From Hymenobacter siberiensis (lineage in GTDB: Bacteria > Bacteroidota > Bacteroidia > Cytophagales > Hymenobacteraceae), in contig NZ_JAHLZY020000001.1 in assembly GCF_018967865.2 (NCBI RefSeq), forward strand, positions 124,001-188,000: 64,000 bases of DNA, written 5' to 3'. This document shows, in pieces, positions 1-9,137 of this stretch (positions are counted from its first letter, which is position 1; each line of letters starts with the position of its first letter). The notes below the pieces were generated by a model. That model searched no databases. It was given only the letters and a program-made list of their open reading frames with translations, and had not been told where the DNA came from. The translations under genes and the position numbers were made by a program.

Positions 1-234
1 GACGGGCAGCAGGTACACAATGCCCATGGCCACGCCAATGCCGCCGGCAAACACGCCGATGAAGTTCCAGAAAGCCGACCAGACCACGGCGACCCAGGGC
101 CGCAACGCGTTGGTATAGATAACGGTAGCCACGGCGTTGGCCGTGTCGTGGAAGCCATTCACGAACTCGAACGCGCAGGCGGCCAGCAGGCACACGCCGA
201 GAAGCAGCAGCACGTGGGGTTCTAAACCAAACAT
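1..234 (-). CDS. Inorganic phosphate transporter, PiT family (N-terminal part, runs off the window)
   Basis: The first 78 codons read leftward from an ATG at 234 and continue past the window edge. The translation has a hydrophobic first segment followed by EFVNGFHDTANAVAT, the signature of PiT/Pho-4 permeases that import phosphate with protons or sodium across the inner membrane. A second hydrophobic stretch (about residues 48-75) follows. No other start lies upstream. Only the N-terminus is visible, so substrate and total length cannot be judged; phosphate is inferred from the family motif. Confidence 0.85.
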   Translation of the reverse strand, partial: MFGLEPHVLLLLGVCLLAACAFEFVNGFHDTANAVATVIYTNALRPWVAVVWSAFWNFIGVFAGGIGVAMGIVYLLPV

Positions 235-323
235 AAAGAGGGGGTTGGTGGGTAATTAGGTTGAATCAAGCGGCAAAGGTAGGGAGGATGGCCCGGGGTG
301 GGTATGTTACTTAATTGTGACGG

Positions 324-432
324 CGTCTGTCATCCTGAGCGTAGCGAAGTACCTTATCACGCCTGCGCCGCTTGCAATCTGCAAATAGTTCTTTGGGTAT
401 AAGGTCCTTCGCTACGCTCAGGATGACAGACG
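324..432. repeat. Family A intergenic palindrome between the PiT gene and glyS
   Basis: The two arms begin CTGTCATCCTGAGCGTAGCG and are inverted copies separated by about 40 unrelated bases. Further copies of the GTCATnCTGAGCG-type palindrome lie near 5365, 8987, 10798, 28358, 35708, 58458 and 59648, always between genes. The element separates two divergent genes and may form a large hairpin. It looks like a REP/MITE-type repeat; no transposase gene is attached. Confidence 0.85.
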
Positions 433-476
433 GACGCGCCTTCTACGCACAAGTTTCAGCTTCCGCCGTACCAGCC

Positions 477-484
477 TACTTTTG
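477..484 (+). promoter_or_regulatory. Bacteroidota -7 promoter element (TACTTTTG) of glyS
   Basis: TACTTTTG matches the TAnnTTTG element read by the primary sigma factor of Bacteroidota. It ends five bases before the ATG at 490, so the transcript probably begins at or very near the start codon. This also argues against the in-frame GTG at 484, which overlaps the element. No convincing -33 TTTG is seen. Confidence 0.55.
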
Positions 485-489
485 TGGGT

Positions 490-1992
490 ATGAACCCAGC
501 AATCGAAACCACCCAGCTTAAGGATATTGTGGCCCACGCCAAGGAATACGGCTTCGTGTTCCAGTCATCGGAAATCTACGACGGCCTGGCCGCCGTGTAC
601 GACTACGGCCCCAACGGCGTGGAGCTGAAAAATAACCTCAAGCGCCTGTGGTGGGAAGCCATGACCCAGCTGAATGGCAACGTGGTGGGCATCGACGCCG
701 CTATTTTCATGGACCCGCGCACCTGGGAAGCCAGCGGCCACATCGCCGGTTTCAACGACCCGCTGATTGACAACCTCGACAGCAAAAAGCGCTACCGCGC
801 CGACGTGCTGCTCGAAGAAAAAGCCGCCGAGTACGAAAACGCCGGCGACCCCGCCCGCGGCGCGGCGCTGACCGCCGAAATGGGCCGCCTACTCACGGCC
901 AACGACCTGGCCGGCGTGCGCGAACTCATCATCAATGAGAAAATTCTCTGCCCCGTCTCCAAAACCGGCAACTGGACCGAAGTGCGCCAGTTCAACCTGA
1001 TGTTCTCGACCCAAGGCTCGGCCGTGGACTCGGACGCGCCGCCCGTGTACCTGCGCCCCGAAACGGCCCAGGGCATTTTCGTGAACTTCCTGAACGTGCA
1101 GAAATCGGCCCGCATGAAGATTCCGTTCGGCATTGCCCAGATTGGCAAGGCTTTCCGGAACGAGATTGTGGCCCGGCAGTTCATCTTCCGGATGCGAGAA
1201 TTTGAGCAGATGGAGATGCAATTCTTCGTGCGCCCCGGCACCGAAGGCGAGTGGTACGACACTTGGAAAGCTTCGCGCCGCAAGTTTCACGAGGCGCTGG
1301 GCCTGCCCGCTACCAAGCTGCGCTTCCACGACCACGACAAGCTGGCCCACTACGCCAAGGCCGCCGTGGACATCGAGTACGAATTCCCCTTCGGCTTCAA
1401 GGAGATGGAAGGCATTCACTCGCGCGGCGATTTCGACCTGACCCAGCACCAGAACCTGAGCCGCAAAAAGCAGCAGTATTTCGACGCCGACATCGACCCC
1501 GCCACCGGCAAGGCCTACGGCAACTACGTGCCCTTTGTGGTGGAAACCTCGGTGGGTGCCGACCGCCTGTTCCTGGCCACGCTCTGCAACGCCTACCAGG
1601 AGGAAACAATCACGGAAGGGGAGGGCGACGCCCAGACCACCAAAACCCGCACCGTGCTGAAGCTGCACCCTGCCGTGGCCCCCGTGAAAGCCGCCATCTT
1701 CCCACTGGTGCGCAAAGACGGCATGCCCGAGAAAGCCCAGGAAATCTTCGATGCCCTGAAGTTCGATTTCCGCCTGGTAATGGAGGAGCGCGACGCCATT
1801 GGCAAGCGCTACACCCGCCAGGACCTCATCGGCACGCCTTTCTGCATCGTGGTCGATGGCCAGACCTTGGAAGACGAAACCGTAACCGTGCGCCACCGCG
1901 ACTCGCGCGAGCAAACCCGCATGCCAATTTCGGAGCTGCGCGCCTACATCGGCGATGCCGTGAGCTTCCGCCGCATCTTCGAGCAGCTGTAA
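490..1992 (+). CDS. glyS: Glycyl-tRNA synthetase, single-chain dimeric type
   Basis: The 500-residue protein is the alpha2-type class II GlyRS, which charges tRNA-Gly with glycine using ATP in the cytoplasm. The class II motifs are visible: RPETAQGIF near residue 189, the FRNE segment of motif 2 near 223, and ETSVGADR (motif 3) near 353. The last ~110 residues form the usual anticodon-binding domain (APVKAAIFPLV onward). The length is normal for the family. ATG 490 is preferred over GTG 484, which lies in the promoter. The gene stands alone, with palindromic repeats on both sides. Confidence 0.97.
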   Translation: MNPAIETTQLKDIVAHAKEYGFVFQSSEIYDGLAAVYDYGPNGVELKNNLKRLWWEAMTQLNGNVVGIDAAIFMDPRTWEASGHIAGFNDPLIDNLDSKKRYRADVLLEEKAAEYENAGDPARGAALTAEMGRLLTANDLAGVRELIINEKILCPVSKTGNWTEVRQFNLMFSTQGSAVDSDAPPVYLRPETAQGIFVNFLNVQKSARMKIPFGIAQIGKAFRNEIVARQFIFRMREFEQMEMQFFVRPGTEGEWYDTWKASRRKFHEALGLPATKLRFHDHDKLAHYAKAAVDIEYEFPFGFKEMEGIHSRGDFDLTQHQNLSRKKQQYFDADIDPATGKAYGNYVPFVVETSVGADRLFLATLCNAYQEETITEGEGDAQTTKTRTVLKLHPAVAPVKAAIFPLVRKDGMPEKAQEIFDALKFDFRLVMEERDAIGKRYTRQDLIGTPFCIVVDGQTLEDETVTVRHRDSREQTRMPISELRAYIGDAVSFRRIFEQL

Positions 1993-1994
1993 GT

Positions 1995-2071
1995 AGTAGC
2001 GCGGACTTTTAGTCCGCGAGTGAACAAGCCGCTGAAACGGTGCCACTCGCGGATTAAAAGTCCGCGCTACT
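1995..2071. repeat. Family B palindrome, possible terminator after glyS
   Basis: The arms AGTAGCGCGGACTTTTAGTC and its inverted copy flank a short loop, and the right arm runs into TTTTT, so the structure could end glyS transcription. Family B copies recur at 13328-13472 and 62115-62189. Each arm is itself partly palindromic (GCGGACTTTTAGTCCGC). Confidence 0.85.
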
Positions 2072-2166
2072 TTTTGGCAACATTCTGACGCCTTGAATAA
2101 AAAAGTCCGCTTGCACCTTTTACCGCTTGCGACACGTTATTTTAGTCAGCCTAACTGTTGAAAACC

Positions 2167-2415
2167 ATGCTCCGCTATATCCACGACCGCATCACCGTTC
2201 ATCCTGATTTGTGCGGGGGGCGACCCACTATTCGGGGCCACCGCCTCACGGTGCAGCAGGTATTAGAATCGTTGACAGCGGGCGATACGCCAGCGGAAAT
2301 TCTGGAGGACTTCGATTTTTTAGAGCCGGAAGATATTACTGCCTGCCAGCAGTTTGCGCTTAAAATTGCTTTGGAAGCCCTGCGCCAGCGCACGTACCTG
2401 CCCGCGGCTGCTTAG
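2167..2415 (+). CDS. DUF433 protein, probable antitoxin of a VapBC-like pair
   Basis: The 82-residue protein has the DUF433 pattern: RITVHPDLCGGRPTIRGHRL near the N-terminus, then LTAGDTPAEILEDF and a C-terminal helix. DUF433 proteins are small winged-helix-like antitoxins commonly encoded just upstream of a DUF5615 PIN-like partner, exactly as here. ATG 2167 is chosen over a TTG at 2158. The partner starts three bases after the stop, so the two genes are surely cotranscribed. The antitoxin would bind the partner and probably repress the operon; that is inferred from the family. Confidence 0.85.
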   Translation: MLRYIHDRITVHPDLCGGRPTIRGHRLTVQQVLESLTAGDTPAEILEDFDFLEPEDITACQQFALKIALEALRQRTYLPAAA

Positions 2416-2418
2416 CGC

Positions 2419-2673
2419 ATGGCCGAGTTTCTGATTGATGCCAATCTGCCCAAACGAATGGCTTTCTGGCACGACGGCTCGTGCGAAATAGTGCCCGATA
2501 CGCAGTGGCATGATTCCCGTATTTGGCGCTACGCCCGGCAGCACGGGCTAACAGTAGTGCCCCGAGATGCCGACTTTGAGCGGCTGGCGCTGCTGGAAGG
2601 GCCACCGGTTGTTATTCTGTTATGTGTGGGTATGGCGAATTGGCGGGAAATCTGGCAGATTCTAAACCAGTAG
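2419..2673 (+). CDS. DUF5615 PIN-like protein, probable toxin
   Basis: The 84-residue product starts with FLIDANLPKRM, matching the first acidic motif of DUF5615 PIN-like proteins (LxDxNLP). It continues with an HDSRIWRYARQHG segment and TVVPRDADFERL, which carries the second acidic cluster. PIN-like proteins are predicted metal-dependent RNases. The gene follows the DUF433 gene by three bases. The ends match the family's usual ~110 residues only loosely, so a slightly shortened form is possible. Toxicity is inferred, not shown. Confidence 0.8.
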   Translation: MAEFLIDANLPKRMAFWHDGSCEIVPDTQWHDSRIWRYARQHGLTVVPRDADFERLALLEGPPVVILLCVGMANWREIWQILNQ

Positions 2674-2811
2674 TGGACCACGGCGCAGGCCGCCAGTCGG
2701 CAGCCCGGCTGCCGGATGGTCCGGGTGTATCCCGATTGGATAGAGGTGGTAGCTACTGAAGCTGCGGGATGATTCTTGATGGAGCAGAGCGGGCTATCGG
2801 TTGACGTCAGG

Positions 2812-2849
2812 CTTCCCTCTCCGCGGGAGAGGTGCCGGGGGTGAGGTTA
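2812..2849. repeat. Short family C element in the 2674-2895 intergenic stretch
   Basis: CCCTCTCCGCGGGAGAGG is a small hairpin followed by the GGGGGTGAGG end typical of family C. The rest of 2674-2868 shows nothing recognisable. A similar single-sided copy lies at 37843-37880. Confidence 0.6.
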
Positions 2850-2868
2850 GCCCCGCGCCGCGCTTACG

Positions 2869-2876
2869 TAACTTTG
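2869..2876 (+). promoter_or_regulatory. -7 element (TAACTTTG) of the MMPL gene
   Basis: TAACTTTG matches TAnnTTTG, twenty bases before the ATG at 2896. The predicted transcript start is near 2883, giving a leader of about a dozen bases. Confidence 0.6.
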
Positions 2877-2895
2877 CCTCTTATACAAGGACTTT

Positions 2896-5343
2896 ATGTG
2901 GGAACAGCTCGCCTTATTCATCATCCGATTCCGTCTGTCGCTGGTCGCGATACTAGCTGCCATCACCGTCTTCATGGCCTACAAGGCCAAGGACGTGGAA
3001 ATGACCTACGACTTCGCCCAGGTAGTGAGCGAGAAGGACCCGGATATGCTCTATTTCCGGCAGTTCAAGCGCACCTTTGGCGAAGATGGTAATGTGCTGG
3101 TTGTCGGCCTGCAGGACAGTTCTATCTACAAGCTCGGCAACTTCAACGAGTTCCGGCAGCTGACCGATACCCTCGCCAAAATAGAGGGCGTGAACGGCGT
3201 GCTCAGTGTGAGTAAGCTCCTGAATATTACCAAAGACACGGCAAACAACAGCTTCAAGGCCGCGCCCATCTTCAAAAACCCGCCCCGCAGCCAGAAGGAG
3301 CTCGACAGCCTGATGCGGGTGGTAAACAGGGTGGAGTTCTACAAAGGTCAACTCATCAGCCCCAATACCGGGGCCACGCTGCTGGCCCTCACCATGGACT
3401 CGAAGTACCTGAACTCCTCGAAGCGCCAGGCGGTGATGAACAAGATTCTGGGCTTTTCCGGGCAGTTTGAGAAGAAAACGGGTATCAAGCTGCACTACGC
3501 CGGCCTGCCCTACGTTCGCTCTACTATGACCAGCAAGGTGGCCGGGGAAATGAAATTCTTCACCATTCTGGCCATGATTGTGACCGGGATTACGCTGCTG
3601 GCCTTCTTCCGAACGTGGTCGGCGGTGGTGTTTCCGCTCATTGTGGTGGGTATTACGGTGGTGTGGTGCATTGGCTCGATTGTGCTGCTGGGCTTCAAAA
3701 TCAACCTGCTCACGGGCCTGATTCCGAGTATTATCATCGTTATCGGCATTCCGAACTGCACCTACTTGCTGAGTCGCTACCACTATGACTACCGCAAATC
3801 GGGCAACCAGATGCTGGCCATGACGCGGGTAATGCGCAAAATCGGCCTCGTGACCCTGATGAACAATACGACCACCGCCGTGGGCTTCATCGTGTTTGCT
3901 TTCACCGACATTGCCATTCTCTACCAGTTTGGCCTGGTGGCTACCATCAATATTTTCGCGGCCTTCATCATCAGCTTTATTCTGATTCCGGCCGCTTTCA
4001 CCTACCTGCCGCCTCCTACCGCCAAGCAGCTGGAGCACCTCGACGCCGCGCCCCTCACCAAGCTGCTGGAGTTTTTCGACCACCTCGTGCTCGACCGGCG
4101 CGGCACGGTCTACATCGCGGCGCTGGTGCTGGTGGCAGGGGCCGCCATTGGCATTTCGCGCATCGAGTCGGTGTCGTACATGGTGGATGACCTGCCCAAG
4201 AAAAGCTCGGTGAATTCCGATCTGGCCTTCTTCGAAAGCCATTTCAACGGCGTAATGCCGCTGGAATTTGAAGTCGATACCCACAAGAAGCGCGGCCTGC
4301 TGAAGCTTAAAAATCTGGAGAAAATCGACCAGTTCGAGAAGTACCTGCGTACCCAGCCAGAGCTGTCGCCGCCGGTCAGCCTGGTTACCTTCCTCAAGGC
4401 CACCACCCAGGCCTTCTACAACGGCGACCCCAAGTTCTTCCGCCTGCCCGATAACTCGGAGAAAAACTTCATCCTCAGCGCCCTGGCCAATTCCAAAGGC
4501 AACGCCACGGGCGCGGGCATGAACAGCAAGCTCCTGCGCTCCTTCGCCGACAGCACCGGTCAGAAGGCCCGTATCAGCCTGAAAATCGCCGACATCGGTT
4601 CCCAGAACCTGGACACGCTGATGAACACGAAAATCATCCCGGAGATGAACCGCATCTTTAAAGGGACGGGCATGGATATCCGGCCTACGGGCACGACCAT
4701 CATCTTCACCAAGGGCAACGAATACGTCATTCACACCCTGCGCGACAGCTTGTTTATGGCCTTCGGGCTAGTAGGTCTGGTGGTGTTGCTGCTGTTCCGT
4801 TCCTTCAAAACGGTTCTTTTCGCCCTCATCCCCAATGCCGTGACGCTGATTCTCACGGCCGGCATCATGGGCTATTTCAACATCGCGCTCAAACCCAGCA
4901 CAGCCCTCATTTTCGTCATTGCGCTGGGCATTGATGGGGATAACTCCATCCATTTGCTGGCCAAATTCCGCCAGGAAATGGCCCTGAACGGCAACCGCGT
5001 GCGCGAAGCTGTGTCAGTAACGCTAAGCGAGGCGGGCACCAGCATGATTTACACGAGCATCGTGCTGTTCGTGGGTTTCAGCATCTTCGCCTTCAGCGAA
5101 TTCGGCGGCACCAAAGCCTTGGGAATGTTGATGTCGGCTTCGCTGTTGATAACCAACTTCTCCAACCTAATTCTGCTGCCCTCGCTGCTCGTCACCTTCG
5201 AGCACGGCAAGGGCGGCGATATGGATACCAACGCCCTCATCCGGCACTACGACGAGTCGTATCACGAAGAAGACGATGACATCGATTTGAACCTGAAAAA
5301 CATGCAAAAAGCCGCCGAGTACGAAGGCGACTACACCATCTAG
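2896..5343 (+). CDS. MMPL/RND-superfamily membrane exporter
   Basis: The 815-residue protein has the twofold RND plan. There is one N-terminal membrane helix (about residues 8-28), a periplasmic loop with FGEDGNVLVVGL, and five helices at about 225-375 that include GLIPSIIIVIGIPNCTYLL. A second helix near 405 leads into a second loop and a final helix block (about 615-770, with LIFVIALGIDGDNSIHLL). This matches the MMPL/Patched-like group used for lipids, hopanoids or pigments rather than the longer AcrB drug pumps. The C-terminus is acidic and cytoplasmic. No membrane-fusion partner is adjacent, so the substrate is unknown. Confidence 0.88.
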   Translation: MWEQLALFIIRFRLSLVAILAAITVFMAYKAKDVEMTYDFAQVVSEKDPDMLYFRQFKRTFGEDGNVLVVGLQDSSIYKLGNFNEFRQLTDTLAKIEGVNGVLSVSKLLNITKDTANNSFKAAPIFKNPPRSQKELDSLMRVVNRVEFYKGQLISPNTGATLLALTMDSKYLNSSKRQAVMNKILGFSGQFEKKTGIKLHYAGLPYVRSTMTSKVAGEMKFFTILAMIVTGITLLAFFRTWSAVVFPLIVVGITVVWCIGSIVLLGFKINLLTGLIPSIIIVIGIPNCTYLLSRYHYDYRKSGNQMLAMTRVMRKIGLVTLMNNTTTAVGFIVFAFTDIAILYQFGLVATINIFAAFIISFILIPAAFTYLPPPTAKQLEHLDAAPLTKLLEFFDHLVLDRRGTVYIAALVLVAGAAIGISRIESVSYMVDDLPKKSSVNSDLAFFESHFNGVMPLEFEVDTHKKRGLLKLKNLEKIDQFEKYLRTQPELSPPVSLVTFLKATTQAFYNGDPKFFRLPDNSEKNFILSALANSKGNATGAGMNSKLLRSFADSTGQKARISLKIADIGSQNLDTLMNTKIIPEMNRIFKGTGMDIRPTGTTIIFTKGNEYVIHTLRDSLFMAFGLVGLVVLLLFRSFKTVLFALIPNAVTLILTAGIMGYFNIALKPSTALIFVIALGIDGDNSIHLLAKFRQEMALNGNRVREAVSVTLSEAGTSMIYTSIVLFVGFSIFAFSEFGGTKALGMLMSASLLITNFSNLILLPSLLVTFEHGKGGDMDTNALIRHYDESYHEEDDDIDLNLKNMQKAAEYEGDYTI

Positions 5344-5364
5344 AACGTCGTCATGCACCACCCG

Positions 5365-5474
5365 AACGTCATGCAGAGCTTAGCGAAGCATCTCGCGTGT
5401 GGTGGTAGCTGATGACGCCAAAACGATTGATTTTACTGCCCCACGCGAGATGCTTCGCTGCGCTCTGCATGACG
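5365..5474. repeat. Family A palindrome upstream of ileS
   Basis: The arms (CGTCATGCAGAGCTTAGCG and its inverted copy) extend through GAAGCATCTCGCGTG, with about 37 bases between them. It fills most of the gap between the MMPL gene and ileS. Confidence 0.85.
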
Positions 5475-5496
5475 GCCTTACTGACCGAGTAACAAA

Positions 5497-8400
5497 ATGA
5501 AATACCCCGAATACAAGCAGCCGCTCAACTACGGCCAGCTCGGCGAGGACATCCTCGCCTGGTGGAAGGAGCACGGCATCTTTGAAAAGAGCGTGAGCAG
5601 CCGCGAAGGCCAGCCCACGTTCGTGTTTTACGAAGGCCCGCCTTCCGCCAACGGCGCGCCCGGCATCCACCACGTGATGGCGCGCACGGTGAAGGACATC
5701 TTCTGCCGCTACCAAACGCTGCTGGGCAAGCAGGTGCCCCGCAAGGGCGGCTGGGATACCCACGGCCTGCCCATCGAGCTGCAGGTAGAGAAGGAGCTGG
5801 GTATCACCAAGGAGGATATCGGCCACAAAATCAGCATCGCCGACTACAACCAGCGCTGCAAGGAAACCGTGATGCGCTTCAAGACGCAGTGGGACGACCT
5901 GACCGAGAAAATGGGCTACTGGGTCGACCTCGACGACCCCTACGTGACTTTCGAGCCCGAATATATCGAAAGCTGCTGGGCGCTGCTCAAGAAGCTATAC
6001 GACAAAGGTTTGCTCTACAAGGGCTACACCATCCAGCCGTACTCGCCGGCCGCCGGCACCGGCCTGTCGTCGCACGAGTTGAACCAGCCCGGCACCTACA
6101 AGGACGTGAAGGACACGACCGTGGTAGCGCAGTTCAAGGTGAAGCACGGCCCAGTTTCGGAGAAGCTTTTCGCTGCTGCTGGCGCTGACGCTAATGTGTA
6201 CATCCTGGCTTGGACGACGACGCCCTGGACCCTGCCCGCCAACACCGGTTTGGCGGTGGGCAAGAACATTCCGTACCAGCTCATCCGCACCTTCAACCCC
6301 TACACCTACGAGCTTATCTATGTGGTGCTGGCGAAGGCGTTGGCTGGTCGTTATTTCACCGAAAAAGGCGCTACAGTGCCGCTGGAAGGCTACGCCGAAG
6401 GCGACCACAAGGTGCTGCCCTGGCGGTTGGAAGCCGAATTTACCGGTGCCGACCTCATCGATATCAAGTACGAGCGCCTGTTCGATTTCACGCCTTTTGA
6501 AGGCGAGGAGCGGGCTTTCCGCGTCATCAACGGCGACTTCGTGACCACGGAGGACGGCACGGGCATCGTGCACATCTCGCCCACGTTTGGCGCCGATGAC
6601 TTCCGTGCCGCGCAGCTGGCCGACATCCCCGCCCTGATGGTGCCGGATGCCGAAGGCACGCTCGGCCCCATCGTGGACCGGACGGGCCGCTACGTGCCCC
6701 AAATGGGCGAGTTTGCGGGCCGCTGGGTGAAGAATTACGACGGCCACGACGAAACCGGGGCCGATTACAAGACGCTGGATGAAAGCATTGTTATCAAGAT
6801 GAAGGGCGACGGCACGGCCTTCAAAGTGGAGAAGTACGAGCACACCTACCCGCACTGCTGGCGCACCGACAAGCCCGTGCTCTACTACCCGCTCGATTCC
6901 TGGTTCATCAAGACCACGGCGGTGAAGGACCGGCTCATCGAGCTCAACAAAACCATCAACTGGAAGCCCGAAAGCACCGGCACCGGTCGCTTCGGCAACT
7001 GGCTGGAGAACTTGGTAGACTGGAACTTAAGTCGCTCGCGCTACTGGGGCACGCCGCTGCCCATCTGGCGCAGCCAGGACCGGACGGAGGAAATCTGCAT
7101 CGGCAGCATCGCCGAGCTGAAGGCGGAGATTGACAAGGCCGTAGCGGCCGAAATCATGACCCACAACCCCTACGCCAACGGCGAAAAAGTGGACCTGCAC
7201 CGGCCCTACGTCGACGATATTTTCCTCGTTTCGCCCACGGGCCAGGCCATGTACCGCGAGGCTGACCTCATCGACGTGTGGTTCGACTCGGGGGCCGTGC
7301 CCTACGCCCAGTGGCACTATCCGATTGAAAACGCCGAGAAATTTCAGAAGAATTTTCCCGCCGATTTCATCGCCGAAGGCGTGGACCAAACGCGCGGCTG
7401 GTTCTTCACGCTGCACGCCCTGGCCGTGATGCTGGAAGACTCTGTGGCCTTCAAAAACGTGATTGCCAACGGCTTGGTGCTGGCCAAGGACGGCCAGAAG
7501 ATGAGCAAGCGCCTCGGCAACGCCGTCGACCCGTTTGCCACCATCAAGCAGTTCGGCCCCGATGCCACCCGTTGGTACCTCATCGCCAACGCGCCGCCGT
7601 GGGACAACCTCAAGTTCGACTCGGCCGGGGTGACCGAGGTGCAGCGCCGTTTCTTCGGTACGCTGTTCAACACGTACTCGTTCTATGCGCTTTACGCGAA
7701 CCTGGATGCGTTCGAAATGGACGAGAAATCCCGTGTGCCGCACGCCGACCTGAGCGAGCTGGACCGCTGGATTCTGAGCAAGCTGCAGTCGCTGATTGCC
7801 GAAGTGCGCGGCCACCTCGATACCTACGACCCCACGAAGGCCGCCCGCGCCATCCAGGATTTCGTGACTGACCAGCTCTCGAACTGGTACGTGCGCCTCT
7901 CGCGCCGCCGCTTCTGGAAAGGCGAATTGACGACCGACAAGCGCGCCGCGTTCGAGACCCTGAACGAGTGCTTGCAGACTGTGGCGCAGCTCATGTCGCC
8001 CATCGCGCCCTTCTTCGCCGAGTGGTTGTACCGCAACCTGACCGGTGGTGAAGGCATCGAATCGGTGCACCTCACGCTGCTGGTCGAAGCCGACGCCGCC
8101 CGCATCGACCACAAGTTGGAAGAGCGGATGGAGCTGGCTCAGCGCATCAGCTCGCTGGCCCACTCGCTGCGCAAAAAGTCGGTGCTCAAGGTGCGGCAGC
8201 CGCTGCTGCGCATCCTGGTGCCAGTGCTCAACGACACGACCAAGGAGCAAGTCGGCCTCGTGGAGGATTTGATTTGCGCCGAAATCAACGTGAAACACAT
8301 CGAATTCCTGGACGATACCAGCGAAAGCGGCGTGCTGGTGAAGTCGGTGAAGCCCAATTTCAAGCGCCTCGGCCAGCAATACGGCCCGCGCCTGAAGGCC

Positions 8401-8868
8401 GTGGGTGCCCGCATTCAGCAGATGACGGCCGCTGAAATCAGCCGACTGGAGAAGGAGGGAAGCCTCGCCGTGGAAGTCGATGGCCAGCCCATCACCCTGG
8501 CCCCCGACGACGTGGAAATCCGCACCGACGACCTGCCCGGCTGGCTCGTGGCCACCGACGGCCCCCTCACCGTGGCCCTCGACGTGACCCTGACCGACGA
8601 GCTGCGCCAGGAAGGCCTCGCCCGCGAGCTGGTAAACCGCCTGCAAAACCTGCGCAAAGACTCGGGCCTGGAAGTGCAGGACAAAATCCGCGTCACGCTG
8701 GCAGATGGCCAGCCCGAGCTCACGGCCGCCGTGGCCGCCTTCGGCGACTACATCCGCACCGAAACGCAGGCCCTCGCCCTCACCTTCGCCGCCGATGTGA
8801 ACGGCGGCTCGGTGCTCGAGTTTGATGACTACTCCGTGCCCGTGTATTTGGAGGTTGCAACTGCCTGA
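5497..8868 (+). CDS. ileS: Isoleucyl-tRNA synthetase (long, eukaryote-like form)
   Basis: The 1123-residue class I synthetase attaches isoleucine to tRNA-Ile. The HIGH-type motif appears as GIHH near residue 56 and KMSKR near 670. The connective-peptide editing domain lies between (about 190-400), and SRSRYWGTPLPIW marks the catalytic core. The length and the C-terminal extension after the anticodon domain resemble the eukaryote-like IleRS2 group common in Bacteroidota, a group often naturally less sensitive to mupirocin; this assignment is from pattern only. ATG 5497 is the only sensible start. The stop overlaps no real gene. Confidence 0.97.
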   Translation: MKYPEYKQPLNYGQLGEDILAWWKEHGIFEKSVSSREGQPTFVFYEGPPSANGAPGIHHVMARTVKDIFCRYQTLLGKQVPRKGGWDTHGLPIELQVEKELGITKEDIGHKISIADYNQRCKETVMRFKTQWDDLTEKMGYWVDLDDPYVTFEPEYIESCWALLKKLYDKGLLYKGYTIQPYSPAAGTGLSSHELNQPGTYKDVKDTTVVAQFKVKHGPVSEKLFAAAGADANVYILAWTTTPWTLPANTGLAVGKNIPYQLIRTFNPYTYELIYVVLAKALAGRYFTEKGATVPLEGYAEGDHKVLPWRLEAEFTGADLIDIKYERLFDFTPFEGEERAFRVINGDFVTTEDGTGIVHISPTFGADDFRAAQLADIPALMVPDAEGTLGPIVDRTGRYVPQMGEFAGRWVKNYDGHDETGADYKTLDESIVIKMKGDGTAFKVEKYEHTYPHCWRTDKPVLYYPLDSWFIKTTAVKDRLIELNKTINWKPESTGTGRFGNWLENLVDWNLSRSRYWGTPLPIWRSQDRTEEICIGSIAELKAEIDKAVAAEIMTHNPYANGEKVDLHRPYVDDIFLVSPTGQAMYREADLIDVWFDSGAVPYAQWHYPIENAEKFQKNFPADFIAEGVDQTRGWFFTLHALAVMLEDSVAFKNVIANGLVLAKDGQKMSKRLGNAVDPFATIKQFGPDATRWYLIANAPPWDNLKFDSAGVTEVQRRFFGTLFNTYSFYALYANLDAFEMDEKSRVPHADLSELDRWILSKLQSLIAEVRGHLDTYDPTKAARAIQDFVTDQLSNWYVRLSRRRFWKGELTTDKRAAFETLNECLQTVAQLMSPIAPFFAEWLYRNLTGGEGIESVHLTLLVEADAARIDHKLEERMELAQRISSLAHSLRKKSVLKVRQPLLRILVPVLNDTTKEQVGLVEDLICAEINVKHIEFLDDTSESGVLVKSVKPNFKRLGQQYGPRLKAVGARIQQMTAAEISRLEKEGSLAVEVDGQPITLAPDDVEIRTDDLPGWLVATDGPLTVALDVTLTDELRQEGLARELVNRLQNLRKDSGLEVQDKIRVTLADGQPELTAAVAAFGDYIRTETQALALTFAADVNGGSVLEFDDYSVPVYLEVATA

Positions 8869-8986
8869 TGCTGAACGACTCGCCGGGAGGTGAAATCCCC
8901 GGCGAGTCCTCTGCCGCACAAACGGTCGATAAGCTCGTCTTTGCGGGTTTAAAACATCAGATAATCAGCTATAAAAGGTATAAAAT

Positions 8987-9089
8987 AGAACGTCATACCG
9001 AGCGTAGCCGAGGTATCTCGCATGGAGTAGTAAACCAATCGTTCAACGAAGTAAGCGAGATGCCTCGGCTACGCTCGGTATGACGTTCT
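8987..9089. repeat. Family A palindrome between ileS and lspA
   Basis: AGAACGTCATACCGAGCGTA and its inverted copy frame an inner GAGGTATCTCGC / GCGAGATGCCTC pair. It is a diverged family A copy (ACCGAGCG instead of GCTGAGCG). The stretch 8869-9137 holds no credible gene. Confidence 0.85.
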
Positions 9090-9137
9090 GTTGAATCCTA
9101 ACGACTCAATTCCCGCTTTCTTCCTGCTCCTGCCTTA

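Noticed and set aside
889..2046. Long leftward frame opposite glyS
   Set aside because: Antisense shadow caused by high GC at third positions; the same applies to the frames at 2953-4734, 7027-8919 and 14639-16183.
8868..9083. Rightward frame overlapping the ileS stop
   Set aside because: Most of it is translated family A repeat, it has no recognisable features, and its apparent coupling (TGATG) is chance.
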